From positions 1 to 64,000 of the forward strand of contig AFUT01000003.1 of assembly GCA_000223255.2 (NCBI GenBank): DNA of 64,000 nt, written 5' to 3'. A model generated the notes under the pieces. The model was not told where the DNA came from and did not search any database. It worked only from the letters and a program-made list of their open reading frames with translations. Within the stretch, counting starts at the first letter, position 1. Every line of letters starts with the position of its first letter. The translations under genes were made by a program, and so were the position numbers. Below are positions 1-9,328 of this stretch, piece after piece. Origin of the DNA: Streptococcus infantis SK970 (GTDB taxonomy: Bacteria > Bacillota > Bacilli > Lactobacillales > Streptococcaceae).

Positions 1-583
1 GCTAAGACTGTAATGACTGCATCGGGAGGTGAAGCAACTGGTACAGATGACACAATTTTCAATAACTACGTTGTAGCTCCAGTTAAAGTACAGTTTAATT
101 TCACTAAGAAACTTGATGGTCGTGCCTTGAAGGCTGGCGAGTTTAGTTTTATTCTGAAGGACGAAAAAGGAAACGTGATTGAAACTGTAAGCAATGATGC
201 TGAAGGTAAGATCAAGTTCTCAGCTCTTGAATTCAAGCGTGGTGAAGAAGGAAAATATATCTATCACGTAGAAGAAGTACAAGGTACAGAAGCTGGAGTC
301 GAGTATGACAAGATGGTTGCTATAGTTGGAGTTACTGTGACCAAGGACGGAAAAGTATTAACTCTTACTTCACAAATGCCAGAAGATACTGAGTTTAATA
401 ACAAGGTAACACCTCCGACACCTCCGACACCACCAGTAACCCCACCAACTCCAGAAAACCTAAGGGTCGTGAGTTGCCAAATACTGGTGAGCAATCTAAG
501 GCTGGAGTAGTTGCTCTAGGTGCTGCACTTGGTCTGGTAGGTCTAGGTTTGGTTGCAAAACGCAAAAAGAAGATGAAGCTTAA
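1..583 (+). pseudogene. C-terminal end of LPXTG pilin-like surface protein (frameshifted, 5' cut)
   Basis: The reading frame is open from base 1, so the start lies outside the window. About 130 residues match the streptococcal pilin isopeptide (Spy0128) domain: a KKLDGR start, GEFSFILKD, and an end at PEDTEFNN. A PT-rich wall-spanning linker follows. After a one-base loss near 456-460 the frame changes to give LPNTGE, a hydrophobic segment and KRKK, which is a sortase anchor. A second lost A near 565 hides the expected ending EDEA and stop at 581-583. The protein would be sortase-anchored to the wall, and adhesion is the likely role. The two breaks look like sequencing deletions. Confidence 0.8.
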
Positions 584-632
584 TATCTTGCTCTTTGTCA
601 ACTGTAGTGGGTTGAAGAAAAGCTAAGATCTA

Positions 633-660
633 GAAAGGACGAAATTTGTCCTTTCTTTTT
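633..660 (+). terminator. Rho-independent terminator
   Basis: GAAAGGAC, a 7-nt loop, GTCCTTTC, then five T. It lies 50 bp after the corrected stop of the surface protein and overlaps the edge of the transposase remnant. Confidence 0.7.
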
Positions 661-1003
661 GATATTCAGAGCGATAAAAATTCGTTTTTTGAAGTTTTCA
701 AAATTTGAAAACCAAAAGCATTTCGTTTGATAAGTTTGATGAGATTATTGGAAGCTTCCAATTTTGTGTAATAATAAGGTAGTTGAAGGGTGTTGACGGA
801 TTTTCTCTTTGTTCTTTAGAATGGTTTTAAAGACAGTCTGAAAAGAGGATGATTCTGCTTTAGATTGTCCTCGATGAGTCCGAAAAATTTGTCAGGTTCT
901 TTATTTTGAATGTGAAAGAAACTATGGAAGATGTGCAATAGTCAATCAAAGTTCGTTTTGAGATTGTGTCACTTCTTGTGTGATCTGATTAATTAGCAAA
1001 ACG
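650..1003 (-). mobile_element. ISL3-type transposase remnant (C-terminal part)
   Basis: The minus strand reads as the end of an ISL3-family streptococcal transposase: HSFFHIQNKEPDKFFGLIED, then KLEASNNLIKLIKRNAFGF, then NFENFKKRIFIALN after a frame change near 700. An internal stop near 820 and the missing N-terminal catalytic half make it non-functional. No matching terminal inverted repeats could be identified. It separates the surface protein from the immunity-like gene array and marks an old recombination point. Confidence 0.7.
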
Positions 1004-1045
1004 AAAACCTTTAGCACTATTTGTTTCTTAAGGAGAAAAAACATT

Positions 1046-1323
1046 ATGAAAATGGCAATCGGGAAAACCTATCTTGTAAAAAAGATATTTTTGGTTTAAA
1101 AAATATGAACTTTGGACTTTAGTTGACAAGGGTTATCAGGCTTATTTTGGTGAACATAATTTCGTATTTGTCAATGATGAGAAAGTGAAGGTATTTGCAG
1201 TTTTACAAGATAGTTCAGAAGAAGATATACAAATTTACCATCATCTGGATGACTATCTTGAAGAAGTCGCTCATGAGAATTTCTGAAGAAGGTGAGCTGC
1301 AAATTAAAAATGCACGCTTTTAA
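1046..1323 (+). pseudogene. Small hypothetical protein, about 93 aa after frame correction
   Basis: AAGGAG stands 12 nt before the ATG. The frame breaks near 1080, 1105 and 1281, each repaired by one added A or T. The corrected protein starts MKMAIGKTYLVKKDIFG, contains an acidic middle (DSSEEDIQIYHHLDDYLEEV) and ends NARF. No signal peptide or membrane segment is visible. I do not recognise the family. Size, acidity and place at the head of a run of immunity-like genes make an immunity or antitoxin role possible but unproven. Confidence 0.5.
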
Positions 1324-1385
1324 AAAGTTTACTGAAATATTTTTGTGGGAAATCATAATTTTTAATATATTTAGTGAGAAAGATA

Positions 1386-1811
1386 ATGGATAAAGAATTT
1401 TATATGACACCAAATTCTGAAGAAAGCAATCTTGTCCTGAAACAGGCTTTGAAAGAACTAATCGAAGATATGTACGAAAAGAATATAATATCAGGTTTGT
1501 TAGAGGATGATATAGATAGTCAATCCTTTGAGGATCTTGTTCTTTCTTTAAGGGATAAACTTAAAGAATGCTATCCTAAAACTAAGCTCAAACGAATGAT
1601 GAAGAGCATCCATTATGCGAATGGTTTTGAAGATAAATCTTTAAAAGAAAGTGCTTTTCTCTTGGATGAGATTGAACAGTATCTTAGTAGTAATCGCTTT
1701 CTTGATCATGATCAAGCGGTCAAGTATTTTAATGACAGAATTACTGCTGATGGCTTTGAAATTAATCCCCAATCTCTGCTTTTAATCATGATTGAAAGTT
1801 TGCATAGCTGA
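1386..1811 (+). CDS. Hypothetical acidic alpha-helical protein
   Basis: An intact frame of about 141 residues from ATG 1386. A GTG at 1374 would add four residues, but neither start has a convincing Shine-Dalgarno site. The sequence looks fully helical and soluble, with many Glu/Asp and Lys and no cysteine pairs, signal peptide or membrane segment. The family is not recognised. It lies 60 bp after the preceding small gene and before a YDLVVFE-type protein, so all three may be co-transcribed. Confidence 0.6.
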   Translation: MDKEFYMTPNSEESNLVLKQALKELIEDMYEKNIISGLLEDDIDSQSFEDLVLSLRDKLKECYPKTKLKRMMKSIHYANGFEDKSLKESAFLLDEIEQYLSSNRFLDHDQAVKYFNDRITADGFEINPQSLLLIMIESLHS

Positions 1812-1873
1812 GAGAAGCTTTATAGGATATTGAGAAAATATGTGTAATGATAATAAAAGAGAAAGGTATAGCT

Positions 1874-2281
1874 ATGTCTTATGATTTAGTAGTATTTGAG
1901 AAATCAATCGCACCAGCTAGTAAAGCTGAATTTTTAGATTGGTATGAGGAGCAAGTGGAGTGGAAGGAAGACCACGATTATGATTCAATTGAAGTTAGTT
2001 CAAGCAAACTAAAAAGTTGGTTTCTGGACATGATAAAACTATTTCCTCCTATGAATGTTGACTTTGATATGGATGATGCTTTAGAGAATGACCAAGAGCT
2101 GGAAAGTCGTTTTACTGACTATAGTATTGGTAAGAATCTTATCTATGCAGGATTTGCATGGTCACAAGCAGAAACAGCCTATAATACAATGCTCATGTTA
2201 GCCATAAAACATGATGTGGGATTTTTCGATGTCAGTGGTACTGGGGCAATTATCCTATCTGAAACTATCAAGTTAGATTAA
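1874..2281 (+). CDS. Hypothetical protein of the 'MSYDLVVFE' immunity-like type
   Basis: The start at ATG 1874 follows GAAAGGT and gives the typical opening MSYDLVVFE. An earlier ATG at 1847 would put the ribosome site inside the gene. The 135-residue acidic protein carries a W-E-E pattern (WYEEQVEWKEDHDYD) and a conserved-looking YSIGKNLIYAGFAWSQAE segment followed by a short hydrophobic stretch. Proteins of this shape are often found beside polymorphic toxins in streptococci. That function is inference from context, and no catalytic motif is visible. Confidence 0.55.
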   Translation: MSYDLVVFEKSIAPASKAEFLDWYEEQVEWKEDHDYDSIEVSSSKLKSWFLDMIKLFPPMNVDFDMDDALENDQELESRFTDYSIGKNLIYAGFAWSQAETAYNTMLMLAIKHDVGFFDVSGTGAIILSETIKLD

Positions 2282-2415
2282 AAGATGAGCCAGGTTAGTT
2301 CTTAGGAGATTTTATGATTTCCATAGCTTCCTAGCATATGTATTTATTAACCCTTTTACAGGGAATTAATTTTGGGATAGACGTCCTTACAGAGGCAAAA
2401 CCGATTATAAAAAAA

Positions 2416-2461
2416 CTAGACTGAAACCAAGGTGAAAACCGTCTGGTTCAGTCTTTTTTTC
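2416..2461 (+). terminator. Rho-independent terminator
   Basis: AGACTGAAACCA pairs with TGGTTCAGTCT (one bulge) and is followed by seven T. It ends the transcript of the gene stopping at 2281. Confidence 0.8.
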
Positions 2462-2472
2462 TGTTAATGTAG

Positions 2473-2478
2473 TATAAT
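2473..2478 (+). promoter_or_regulatory. -10 promoter box before the 2551 gene
   Basis: A TATAAT hexamer lies 72 bp before the start codon and just after the previous terminator. No clear -35 box was seen. Confidence 0.5.
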
Positions 2479-2550
2479 AAAGGGTGTAAGGATTCTATTT
2501 TTTAATAGGATTTTTCCAAGAATGAAAATTCTTCTAGAAAGAGGAGAAAC

Positions 2551-2937
2551 ATGAAGCAATCACTTGAATTTTTAAGAGAAAGAATCACCGATAAGATGCC
2601 CTTAGAGGAAATGGTAGCAATCTTTGAAGACTTGTGCCGTGAGCCTATTGAGGATGAGATGATTTTATTTGAAACAGGGACATTTACAGCTATATCTGAT
2701 AAGCCAATGTTTCAACTATCGTTGGTAAGGCAAGCCCCAAATGAAGATGAAGAGTTTTATCAGGTTCACCTCGATATTTTCTATGAAGCATGTCAAGAGA
2801 ATGAAATATTTCATGAATCGATCTGGGATGAAGATTTAGAGGAAAATATTTTTGACTACGTTAGAAATTCAGAAGTATTTGCCTATGTTAAAGAGCAGAA
2901 GTATTTGGCAGTCAAAATATATATGGACCAAACTTGA
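2551..2937 (+). CDS. Hypothetical acidic protein, 128 aa
   Basis: A strong ribosome site (AAAGAGGAG) precedes the ATG. The protein is soluble, highly acidic (EDEMILFE, NEDEEFYQ, WDEDLEEN) and predicted to be mixed alpha/beta. It has no signal peptide or recognised motif. It opens a short unit with the lipid kinase downstream (45 bp gap). An immunity-type role is possible from composition and neighbourhood. I cannot assign a function. Confidence 0.6.
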   Translation: MKQSLEFLRERITDKMPLEEMVAIFEDLCREPIEDEMILFETGTFTAISDKPMFQLSLVRQAPNEDEEFYQVHLDIFYEACQENEIFHESIWDEDLEENIFDYVRNSEVFAYVKEQKYLAVKIYMDQT

Positions 2938-2982
2938 GAATGAAAGTTAAACTAAGGAAGTCTAATGACAGGAGAATTATAA

Positions 2983-3864
2983 ATGAATAAAATCATGGTG
3001 ATTATTAATCCAACGTCGGGTGGTGAAAAAGCCTTGGATTATAAGGTAAAACTAGAGAATAAAGCTAGAGACTACTTTGAACATGTGGAAATGAAGATTA
3101 CGGAAAAAGCGCAAGATGCAACAGACTTTGCCGCAGAAGCTTCACGAGAACACTATGATTCAGTCCTGGTTTTTGGTGGAGATGGCACTGTTAATGAAGT
3201 AATCTCTGGCATCGCTGAGAAAGACTATATTCCTAAACTGGCGATTATCCCAGGAGGAACTGGAAATCTCATTACGAAACTATTAGAAATCTCCCAAGAT
3301 ATTGATAATGCTATAGACGAGCTTGATTTTAGTACGACGAATAAGATTGATATTGGAAAATCAAATGGAAATTATTTTGGTTATATCTTTAGTATTGGTT
3401 CACTACCAGAGGCCATCCACAACGTTGGGATAGAAGATAAAACGAAGTTTGGCATGCTCGCCTATGCGATTAATACCATGAAGTCTGTGGTTACAGATCA
3501 AGCATTTAACATCACAGTTGAGACTGAAAAAGGAAATTACATCGGCCCTGCAAGTCATGTCTTGGTTCTCCTTACAAATTATTTCGCTGACAAAAAAATC
3601 TTTGAAGAAGACAAGGATGGTTATGCCAATATTTTGATACTAAAAGATGCCTCAATCCTTACTAAATTGTCAGTTATCCCTGATTTATTAAAAGGGGATG
3701 TCGTCGTAAATGATAATATCGAGTATATAAAAGCTCGTCATATAAAAATTTCTTCTGATTCTGAACTGGAAACGGATGTTGATGGTGACAAATCTGATGA
3801 CCTACCAGTAGAAATCAAAGTGCTAGGTCAGCATATCGAAGTCTATTCTCAACCGAAAGAATAA
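2983..3864 (+). CDS. Diacylglycerol kinase family lipid kinase
   Basis: This is an ATP-dependent lipid kinase of the DgkB/YegS fold, acting at the cytoplasmic face of the membrane. It opens MIINPTSGGEKAL, and the kinase signature GGDGTVNEVISGIAEKD is at residues 65-81, followed by IPGGTGN. The 293-residue length is normal for the family. The substrate cannot be read from sequence: it could recycle diacylglycerol to phosphatidic acid or phosphorylate another lipid. The start has AGGAG 8 nt upstream. An RDD membrane protein follows with a 45 bp gap. Confidence 0.9.
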   Translation: MNKIMVIINPTSGGEKALDYKVKLENKARDYFEHVEMKITEKAQDATDFAAEASREHYDSVLVFGGDGTVNEVISGIAEKDYIPKLAIIPGGTGNLITKLLEISQDIDNAIDELDFSTTNKIDIGKSNGNYFGYIFSIGSLPEAIHNVGIEDKTKFGMLAYAINTMKSVVTDQAFNITVETEKGNYIGPASHVLVLLTNYFADKKIFEEDKDGYANILILKDASILTKLSVIPDLLKGDVVVNDNIEYIKARHIKISSDSELETDVDGDKSDDLPVEIKVLGQHIEVYSQPKE

Positions 3865-3908
3865 TGAACTTTTGAAAAGAATAGTAGATAATAAAGGAGG
3901 CGATGGTG

Positions 3909-4423
3909 ATGAAGATGTTAGCAATTAATCCTATTTCGTTTAAAAAAGAATGATTGAATTACTATTTGATTATCTTTTCATTCTAGCTTATTTAGCACTT
4001 CTGTTTTTAGGTTCTATGCTTTTTTATATTATTTTTTTAATGGTATCCCAGAGTATACAGAAATTCAATCGCAGTGTCTTGTATTTTTTACCTCTGTTTT
4101 GCCAGTCACTCTACTTTTTACATTCTTAGATTATAGAAAAAATGGGAGTTTTGGGAAGGCGAAAGCAGGACTTCAATTGGTTTACAAGAAAAAACAGTGC
4201 AAGCTAGCTTGATTAGAAACACCGTTAAATTTTACCTTGGCAAATAGGTCATATGGGTACGATACATGGTTTCTATAGTGAGTTTGATTTCTTATCTATT
4301 ATCCTCTCGTCTTTCGCTACTCTCCTCGCAGTTGCCTTACTAGCAATGATGGTTTTCAGGAAAGATAAGAGGCATTTAGGTGACCTTCTAGCTCATACGC
4401 AAGTCCAGTTAAAAGCTGACTAA
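3909..4423 (+). pseudogene. RDD family membrane protein (several frame breaks)
   Basis: AAGGAGG stands 7 nt before ATG 3909. The translated pieces lie in different frames. They join into one protein by adding single bases in A/T runs near 3945, 4035, 4195 and 4233. The corrected protein has hydrophobic helices at the start and the middle (LLFDYLFILAYLALLFLG; a second around 4080-4130). It also has the RDD-type cytoplasmic stretch GSFGKAKAGLQLVYKKK and a C-terminal DKRHLGDLLAHTQV. RDD proteins are small membrane proteins of mostly unknown function. The breaks fit the window-wide deletion pattern. Confidence 0.7.
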
Positions 4424-4522
4424 AATTAAATATTTTCTAGATATTTCAGTTATTAGGGAGATAGCGGTGTCCCAGCTTCCTTTTTTTATAGATTAAAATC
4501 TTCTACATTTAGCAAAAAATGC

Positions 4523-4551
4523 TTGGAGTTGTTATTAATTTGAACTATAAT
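4523..4551 (+). promoter_or_regulatory. Sigma-A promoter of the DUF4300 lipoprotein
   Basis: TTGGAG, a 17-bp spacer, then TATAAT. The start codon is 112 bp downstream, leaving a leader of about 105 nt with no clear terminator. Confidence 0.6.
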
Positions 4552-4663
4552 GTAGGAGAGATGACTCAACATAAAAAATGAATCAATGTGCATACACTAT
4601 CAGATAACAAAATTATGATTCAGTTTTTGAAAGTATACAAGAAAAAAGATAAGGAAGCATTTT

Positions 4664-5548
4664 ATGAAAGTTTCTAAGAAATTAATTCTAGTAAGCAGCT
4701 GTGCGTTAACCATCTTTACTTTAGCCGCCTGTGGTACAAACCAAAACCAAACCATGGAAAAACAGGATAAAACAACTATTCAGCAGGATAAGACAGATAA
4801 AGAGAAATACAAAGGAACCTATAGCAATCTTAATAGCAAGGAAAGTATCGAAGAAGTGAGGAATAGTTTGTCTGCCTATCTGAACAAGGATAGTGTGGAT
4901 AAGTTCCTAAGTTTGGTAACAGATTACAATGATATAGTTGGCTCTGTTGGTTTGACTGGAGACTTCAGTAATTTCAAGAAAACCGACTATGATTTTGAAA
5001 AGATAAGCAATCTTTGGGTATCGAAGAAAGGTGATTTTGTAGGCACCAACTGTCGTATCAACAGTTATTGTTTATTAAAAAATTCTATCGAAATTCCTAA
5101 ATTAGAGAAAGATGATTCTCTCTTGTTTGTCGATAATGATGCCATTGACAAAGGTAAGGTCTTTGATGCAGAAGACAAGGATGCTTTTGATATTTTATTC
5201 TCAAAAGTCAAGACCGAAGCAACGACAGATGTCAAAGTTCATGCTGCCAAGATGGAACAATTCCTTTCTCAATTCAAGTTTAATGAAAATGCTCGAATGC
5301 TCTCTGTAGTAGTCCATGATGACTTGGATGGTCAATCCCTATTTATTGGCCATGTCGGGATACTTGTACCAAGTGAGGACGGCTATCTCTTTGTCGAAAA
5401 GTTAACCTTTGAGGAGCCTTATCAAGCTATCAAATTTGCGACCAAGGAAGATTGCTACAAATATCTAGATACAAAATACGAAAACTATACAGGTGAAGGT
5501 CTAGCTAAGCCATTTATTATGGATAATGATAAGTGGGTTCAACTCTAA
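4664..5548 (+). CDS. DUF4300 family lipoprotein
   Basis: The N-terminus is a lipoprotein signal: KK, a hydrophobic core, then LAAC with the lipidated Cys at residue 23. A Lys/Asp/Gln-rich linker follows (residues 25-50), then a domain beginning YSNLNSKESIEEV. This matches the streptococcal DUF4300 family (GTNCRINSY around residues 128-136, then LFVDNDAID). The protein would be anchored outside the membrane. The function of DUF4300 is unknown. The gene has its own promoter and a usual length (294 aa). Confidence 0.8.
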   Translation: MKVSKKLILVSSCALTIFTLAACGTNQNQTMEKQDKTTIQQDKTDKEKYKGTYSNLNSKESIEEVRNSLSAYLNKDSVDKFLSLVTDYNDIVGSVGLTGDFSNFKKTDYDFEKISNLWVSKKGDFVGTNCRINSYCLLKNSIEIPKLEKDDSLLFVDNDAIDKGKVFDAEDKDAFDILFSKVKTEATTDVKVHAAKMEQFLSQFKFNENARMLSVVVHDDLDGQSLFIGHVGILVPSEDGYLFVEKLTFEEPYQAIKFATKEDCYKYLDTKYENYTGEGLAKPFIMDNDKWVQL

Positions 5549-5640
5549 AAGTAGTATTTTTGGCTGATTTGCCTAAAGAGGGGGAGAAGAAGTTACCAAT
5601 CAAATGATAGTTAAATTGATATGATTAGAGGACTGCAAGC

Positions 5641-6009
5641 ATGGATGAAAAGACATTAAGAGTTGTAAAAATTGATAAGGAAGCGATTTTTGAGCTGCTC
5701 TACGAAACTTTTATAGCGCAAGAGCAAGAACTGCTGGACCTGTCGCCAGTGGATGTTATCAATGATTGTGCTATGGATTGGGAAAAGGGAGAGTTTATCT
5801 TTGCAGCACATCTTCAGGAAAATAGTCTGGGAGAATTTAATCCTCTTCCCAAAGATATTGATATTCAAGAGTTGCTTAAAAAACTACCTGTTACAACAGA
5901 TTCCGTTCTTGGGAAAGAGAGGATTTATAGAGATTTTCCATTCGACCATTTAAAAAATAGTATAATAGTAGTAAATAAAATAGTCATAAGGAGACACAAT
6001 GGATATTAA
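5641..6009 (+). CDS. Hypothetical protein, 122 aa
   Basis: Starts MDEKTLRVVKIDKEAIFELL. The first about 100 residues look like an ordinary small soluble acidic domain (QEQELLDLSPVDVINDCAMDW). The last about 20 residues run through the ribosome site of the next gene and read INSIIVVNKIV-like hydrophobic, basic sequence. The natural end may therefore be earlier and masked by a lost base. The family is not recognised. It overlaps the next start by 11 bp as written. Confidence 0.5.
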   Translation: MDEKTLRVVKIDKEAIFELLYETFIAQEQELLDLSPVDVINDCAMDWEKGEFIFAAHLQENSLGEFNPLPKDIDIQELLKKLPVTTDSVLGKERIYRDFPFDHLKNSIIVVNKIVIRRHNGY

Positions 6010-6310
6010 AGATTTTACAGAAAAAGAACAAGAAATGATTAAAAAGGGACTCACTTTTTCTAAACTGAACGACAAGGAAACTGCTGATAAGATTATCGCT
6101 TTAATTCCTCAAGATATGATTAAACGGATTCCGTTTTTTGTTAGAAAACATGCAATTACACGTACTGTCAAGAGAATTTCACTTGAGTATCCTGAATTAT
6201 ATGCTGTAGCTGAACAAGAAGGCCAACTTCCTGAAAAGGAAGCTCAAGAATTGCGACAAATTCTTACAGATATTTTCCAAGAAAAAATGAACAAGCATAA
6301 GATTAAATAA
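5999..6310 (+). CDS. Hypothetical helical protein, 103 aa
   Basis: AAGGAG lies 6 nt before the ATG, and TAGTATAAT (about 5955-5963) could be its own promoter. The protein is basic and helical: KDFTEKEQEMIKKGL at the start, a hydrophobic patch ALIPQDMIKRIPFFVRK, and a Glu/Gln-rich C-terminus. There is no signal peptide or catalytic motif. It lies between two uncharacterised genes of the immunity-like cluster. The family is not recognised. Confidence 0.6.
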   Translation: MDIKDFTEKEQEMIKKGLTFSKLNDKETADKIIALIPQDMIKRIPFFVRKHAITRTVKRISLEYPELYAVAEQEGQLPEKEAQELRQILTDIFQEKMNKHKIK

Positions 6311-6358
6311 GTTTTGAGATTTAGCAATAAGATGTCGATTGAGCATTAGGAGTTGAGA

Positions 6359-7165
6359 ATGGCTATTGATGGCATTAAAATCATTGACAGTGATCAAGGT
6401 TATGATATTTACAATGAGGTAGTTGGTCGCTATAGAGACGGTGATCATGTAGCCAATATTATCAAGGATATCCTTGATGCAGAGAAAGATTACTGTCAAA
6501 CAGACTTTTTTACAGAGATTTATTGGACTGCTCTTGCCTACTCACTGTGGAAGATTGGTCATCTGACAGACGATATCAGAGATAAAACCTTGGAGCTTAT
6601 TAAAAAAGGGGCTGATCCATTTTGGATGGAAATAGATCCAAAGGCTTTGAAGCAAAGGCAGAAGGTCTTGGAAAAATTTGCAGTTCAGTTGCAAACTGAA
6701 AATTCTAGACCTCTAAAGGTCCCCAAAGCCAAAACTAAACGCAAACCTTATTTTGAAGAAGGAGATATCCTTGCTGTTAAGTTCCAAAATGAGTATGGTC
6801 TTGTCTTTGTATCTATGGTTGAGCAGAGTCCTAGAAAGCTTGAGTATCATTTGGCTTGCACACGCCTCTTACAAACAAAAAAGCCCTCCATCGATGATTT
6901 TTTGACCAGGCATATCTCCTGTAAGATGGACAATACGAAGTTTGCTCTCGTTACAGATTGCTGGTTCAATCACAAAGATTTAGGCCAATTATTAGAAAAT
7001 ATTGAAAAAATTGGACAGGTGAAACTTAGACCTTTTAGTCTTTGGATGCTGGCACCTGCCCAAAATTTAGAAGATATTTATGAAGAAATCACTAGAGATA
7101 AAGCTTCCTCTGGACTTCGTTTCATCGAAACCTATAAACTTGTCGACGATATTTTTCCAGTTTAA
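6359..7165 (+). CDS. Hypothetical two-part protein (DUF4259-like start, Imm26-like C-part)
   Basis: ATG 6359 is preferred because GGAG lies 6 nt before it. A TTG at 6353 would overlap the ribosome site. Residues 1-90 (IKIIDSDQGYDIYNEVVGRYRDGD) are faintly like DUF4259 proteins, which count out a small helical domain. Residues 125-268 begin YFEEGDILAVKFQNEYGLVFV, a pattern seen in Imm26-type immunity proteins. Both links are weak and made by eye. The protein is cytoplasmic and about 268 aa long. An immunity role would suit the gene cluster, but this is inference. Confidence 0.5.
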   Translation: MAIDGIKIIDSDQGYDIYNEVVGRYRDGDHVANIIKDILDAEKDYCQTDFFTEIYWTALAYSLWKIGHLTDDIRDKTLELIKKGADPFWMEIDPKALKQRQKVLEKFAVQLQTENSRPLKVPKAKTKRKPYFEEGDILAVKFQNEYGLVFVSMVEQSPRKLEYHLACTRLLQTKKPSIDDFLTRHISCKMDNTKFALVTDCWFNHKDLGQLLENIEKIGQVKLRPFSLWMLAPAQNLEDIYEEITRDKASSGLRFIETYKLVDDIFPV

Positions 7166-7195
7166 TGCCTATGTGATAAAGGGGGAAATGGTCAA

Positions 7196-8214
7196 TCATT
7201 CCCACATGCTGTGCTGGGCTCTGACACCATAACTATCTAGGGAACCATCTGAATTGAACTTGGATTCAATACGGTATCTTTTCCAGAGGTCGTAATCTGC
7301 TGTTTGGATGGTTAGGATAAAACTGGTATCCTTATCAGAAACATTATAATCAGCAGGATTGACTTCAAAGATATCGATTAATTTTCGTGTTTGAAAGTCT
7401 TGGAGCTTGAGATTTGCTAGCTTGACATGATTGATGGAAATTTTTCTAGTTGCTTGCTATCCTTAGGTGTTCTGTAATAGGTGATGACGCAGTTTTTGAG
7501 CTGATCAGTATCTTTTCCTGTAGGAGTAAGGCTCATATAACCATAGGACTGATTATCCCGCTTGACTTCGAGAAGCTGACCGTAGTAGAAGTGATCGTTT
7601 TTGGGATTGGTGATGGAACTCTCTGGACTTTTATCTTCGAAGCTAAAGCCTTGGTCCAAAAGCTCGGAAGCCTTGGTCTCCCCGATAATGATAGTGGTAT
7701 CTTGAATGCTTACTGGAACAGGTTGCGCTGGAAGGCCGCTCATCATCACGCAAAACATAAAAACATAACTCGTTAAAAAAGCTGTCCCGATAAAAGCATT
7801 GGTTGATGCATAGACATGACTGTTATGAAAGTTTTTAGTTATAGCTAGTACAACAAATTTACCAATACTTTTTAAAACCATACTAACAAGTACGATAAAA
7901 AATTGTTTTTTCAAACATTCATAAATGGCTTGAGGAAAGCTATTACCATGATAGTAGAAGCCAGCCAATACCAGTAGATTTACGATTAGATAGATTAGCA
8001 AGAACCAATGAATCTCTTTAAGGGCATTGGCATCAGTGATTTCTTCATAGTCAACGTGAATTCTTCCTTGAACAGCATGACCAAGTTTATAAATCCATTT
8101 GGGAATGTCTTTGCCTTTTTTAACCGCAACTAGAAGTCTGATATAGAGATAGATAGTAAAGGACAAGGATAGAAAGAAAAGAGCATAAAAACCCAAAACA
8201 ATACTAGTGAACAT
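7196..8214 (-). pseudogene. Membrane protein with C-terminal 'TKASELLDQGF' domain (frameshifted), paralogue A
   Basis: Four hydrophobic segments lie in the first about 170 residues, followed by an extracytoplasmic-type domain that starts TIIIGETKASELLDQGFSF. One A is missing near 7439. Restoring it extends the protein through KISINHVKLANLKLQD to a C-terminus ending HSMWE at 7196. The same layout appears in the genes at 13200 and 48473, with the shared signature I-(I/H)-L-(A/T)-ETK-(A/I)-S-(D/E)-L-x(3)-GF. Function unknown. It is convergent with the gene before it. Confidence 0.65.
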
Positions 8215-8332
8215 TACTATTTCCCCCTATTTAACATTCAATAAAACAATTTCTTAGCTCCATTATAGCATTTTCTATAAAATAGAGCTAAAAACATCAG
8301 TATTATCCTACAAGATTCAAAGGAGAAAAATC

Positions 8333-8839
8333 ATGGGAATGATTGCCAATTATCAATATTTACCAGACAATGAATTAGAACAAATAAAAGCTCTTTCTAA
8401 CCAAGAAGATGAATTGTTAGATTTTGCTGAGGACTCCGCTGATACTCATGATATCTTAATAGATATCGATAAGATGTGGGATGCCCTAGTCTTTGTCATG
8501 ACAGGATTTAGTAGTTCAGAATTTTTGGATGACAGTCCCTTGAGAGAAGCTGTTTTAGGGGTGACTCCTCTAGAGGATGTATCTGAATATATTGCCTATA
8601 CTGAAAAATCGAGAATTGCGGCTATCAGTCAAGCTTTAGAAAGTTTTGACATTGACAGAGCTATGGCTAACTTTAGTATGAAAGCATGCAAGAAAGCTGA
8701 CTTGTATCCTAATATTTGGGATTATCTTGAGGAAGAGGAAGAAATAAAGGATGAAATCCGAATCAGCTTTGTAAATATGAAAGAGTTTTACAAAAAGATT
8801 CTGGAGCTCAATGGAAATGTCCTGGTCACTATTTGTTAG
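8333..8839 (+). CDS. DUF1877 (YfbM-like) family protein
   Basis: AAGGAG stands 9 nt before ATG 8333, and the product starts MGMIANYQYL, the family's hallmark opening. It has 168 residues, the normal length, with the usual acidic middle (DEDLLDFAEDSADTHDILIDIDKMWDAL) and a GVTPLEDVSEY segment. DUF1877 proteins are small cytoplasmic proteins frequently found in polymorphic-toxin neighbourhoods, with unknown biochemistry. The last 60 bp are repeated at 9329-9391. Confidence 0.85.
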   Translation: MGMIANYQYLPDNELEQIKALSNQEDELLDFAEDSADTHDILIDIDKMWDALVFVMTGFSSSEFLDDSPLREAVLGVTPLEDVSEYIAYTEKSRIAAISQALESFDIDRAMANFSMKACKKADLYPNIWDYLEEEEEIKDEIRISFVNMKEFYKKILELNGNVLVTIC

Positions 8840-8887
8840 AAAGTTTATTAAACATTCCTAAAAGAATAAAACTGCTTGAGGTAATAA

Positions 8888-9292
8888 ATGAACAAAGAAG
8901 ATTTATTGGCATTATGGAAGGGAATAAACTGGGAAAAACATGATTCGGGCATCTTTTTTCTAGGGCGATATCTAAATAAAGACATAAATATTTATTTTAC
9001 AGGTTACTGTGAACAGGATTTAGTCTTATTATCAGATGATTTGATGACTAGTTTATATAGAAACTTGGAACACCTTGATAAAAAAGCTCAAAAGGTTATC
9101 CATGATAATTGGCCTGATAAAGCAGTTACAGAACTGGAATTAAGGGAGTTAATCTTCGATAAAAGTGGTTCTTATGGCGAATTTGCTCTAGGTTATGATG
9201 CCGGTGTTTCTCCAGCTGGATCCCTTTATCTTTTAGTGAAATTCGACAAACATTTTCAAGCTGATAGAGAGCTTGTGTATGAAATTTACTGA
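8888..9292 (+). CDS. Hypothetical immunity-like protein, 134 aa
   Basis: Starts MNKEDLLALWKGINWEKH. It has a helical first half and a beta-rich second half with FALGYDAGVSPAGSLYLLVKFDKHF. That glycine-rich strand pattern recurs in several bacterial immunity-like families (DUF2004/DUF6985 type is my best guess). There is no signal peptide or membrane segment. It lies 48 bp after the DUF1877 gene and just before a stray copy of that gene's 3' end. The assignment is tentative. Confidence 0.55.
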   Translation: MNKEDLLALWKGINWEKHDSGIFFLGRYLNKDINIYFTGYCEQDLVLLSDDLMTSLYRNLEHLDKKAQKVIHDNWPDKAVTELELRELIFDKSGSYGEFALGYDAGVSPAGSLYLLVKFDKHFQADRELVYEIY

Positions 9293-9328
9293 CTTTCTGA
9301 CAATGAGAGGTTAAAATCAGGTGATGAA

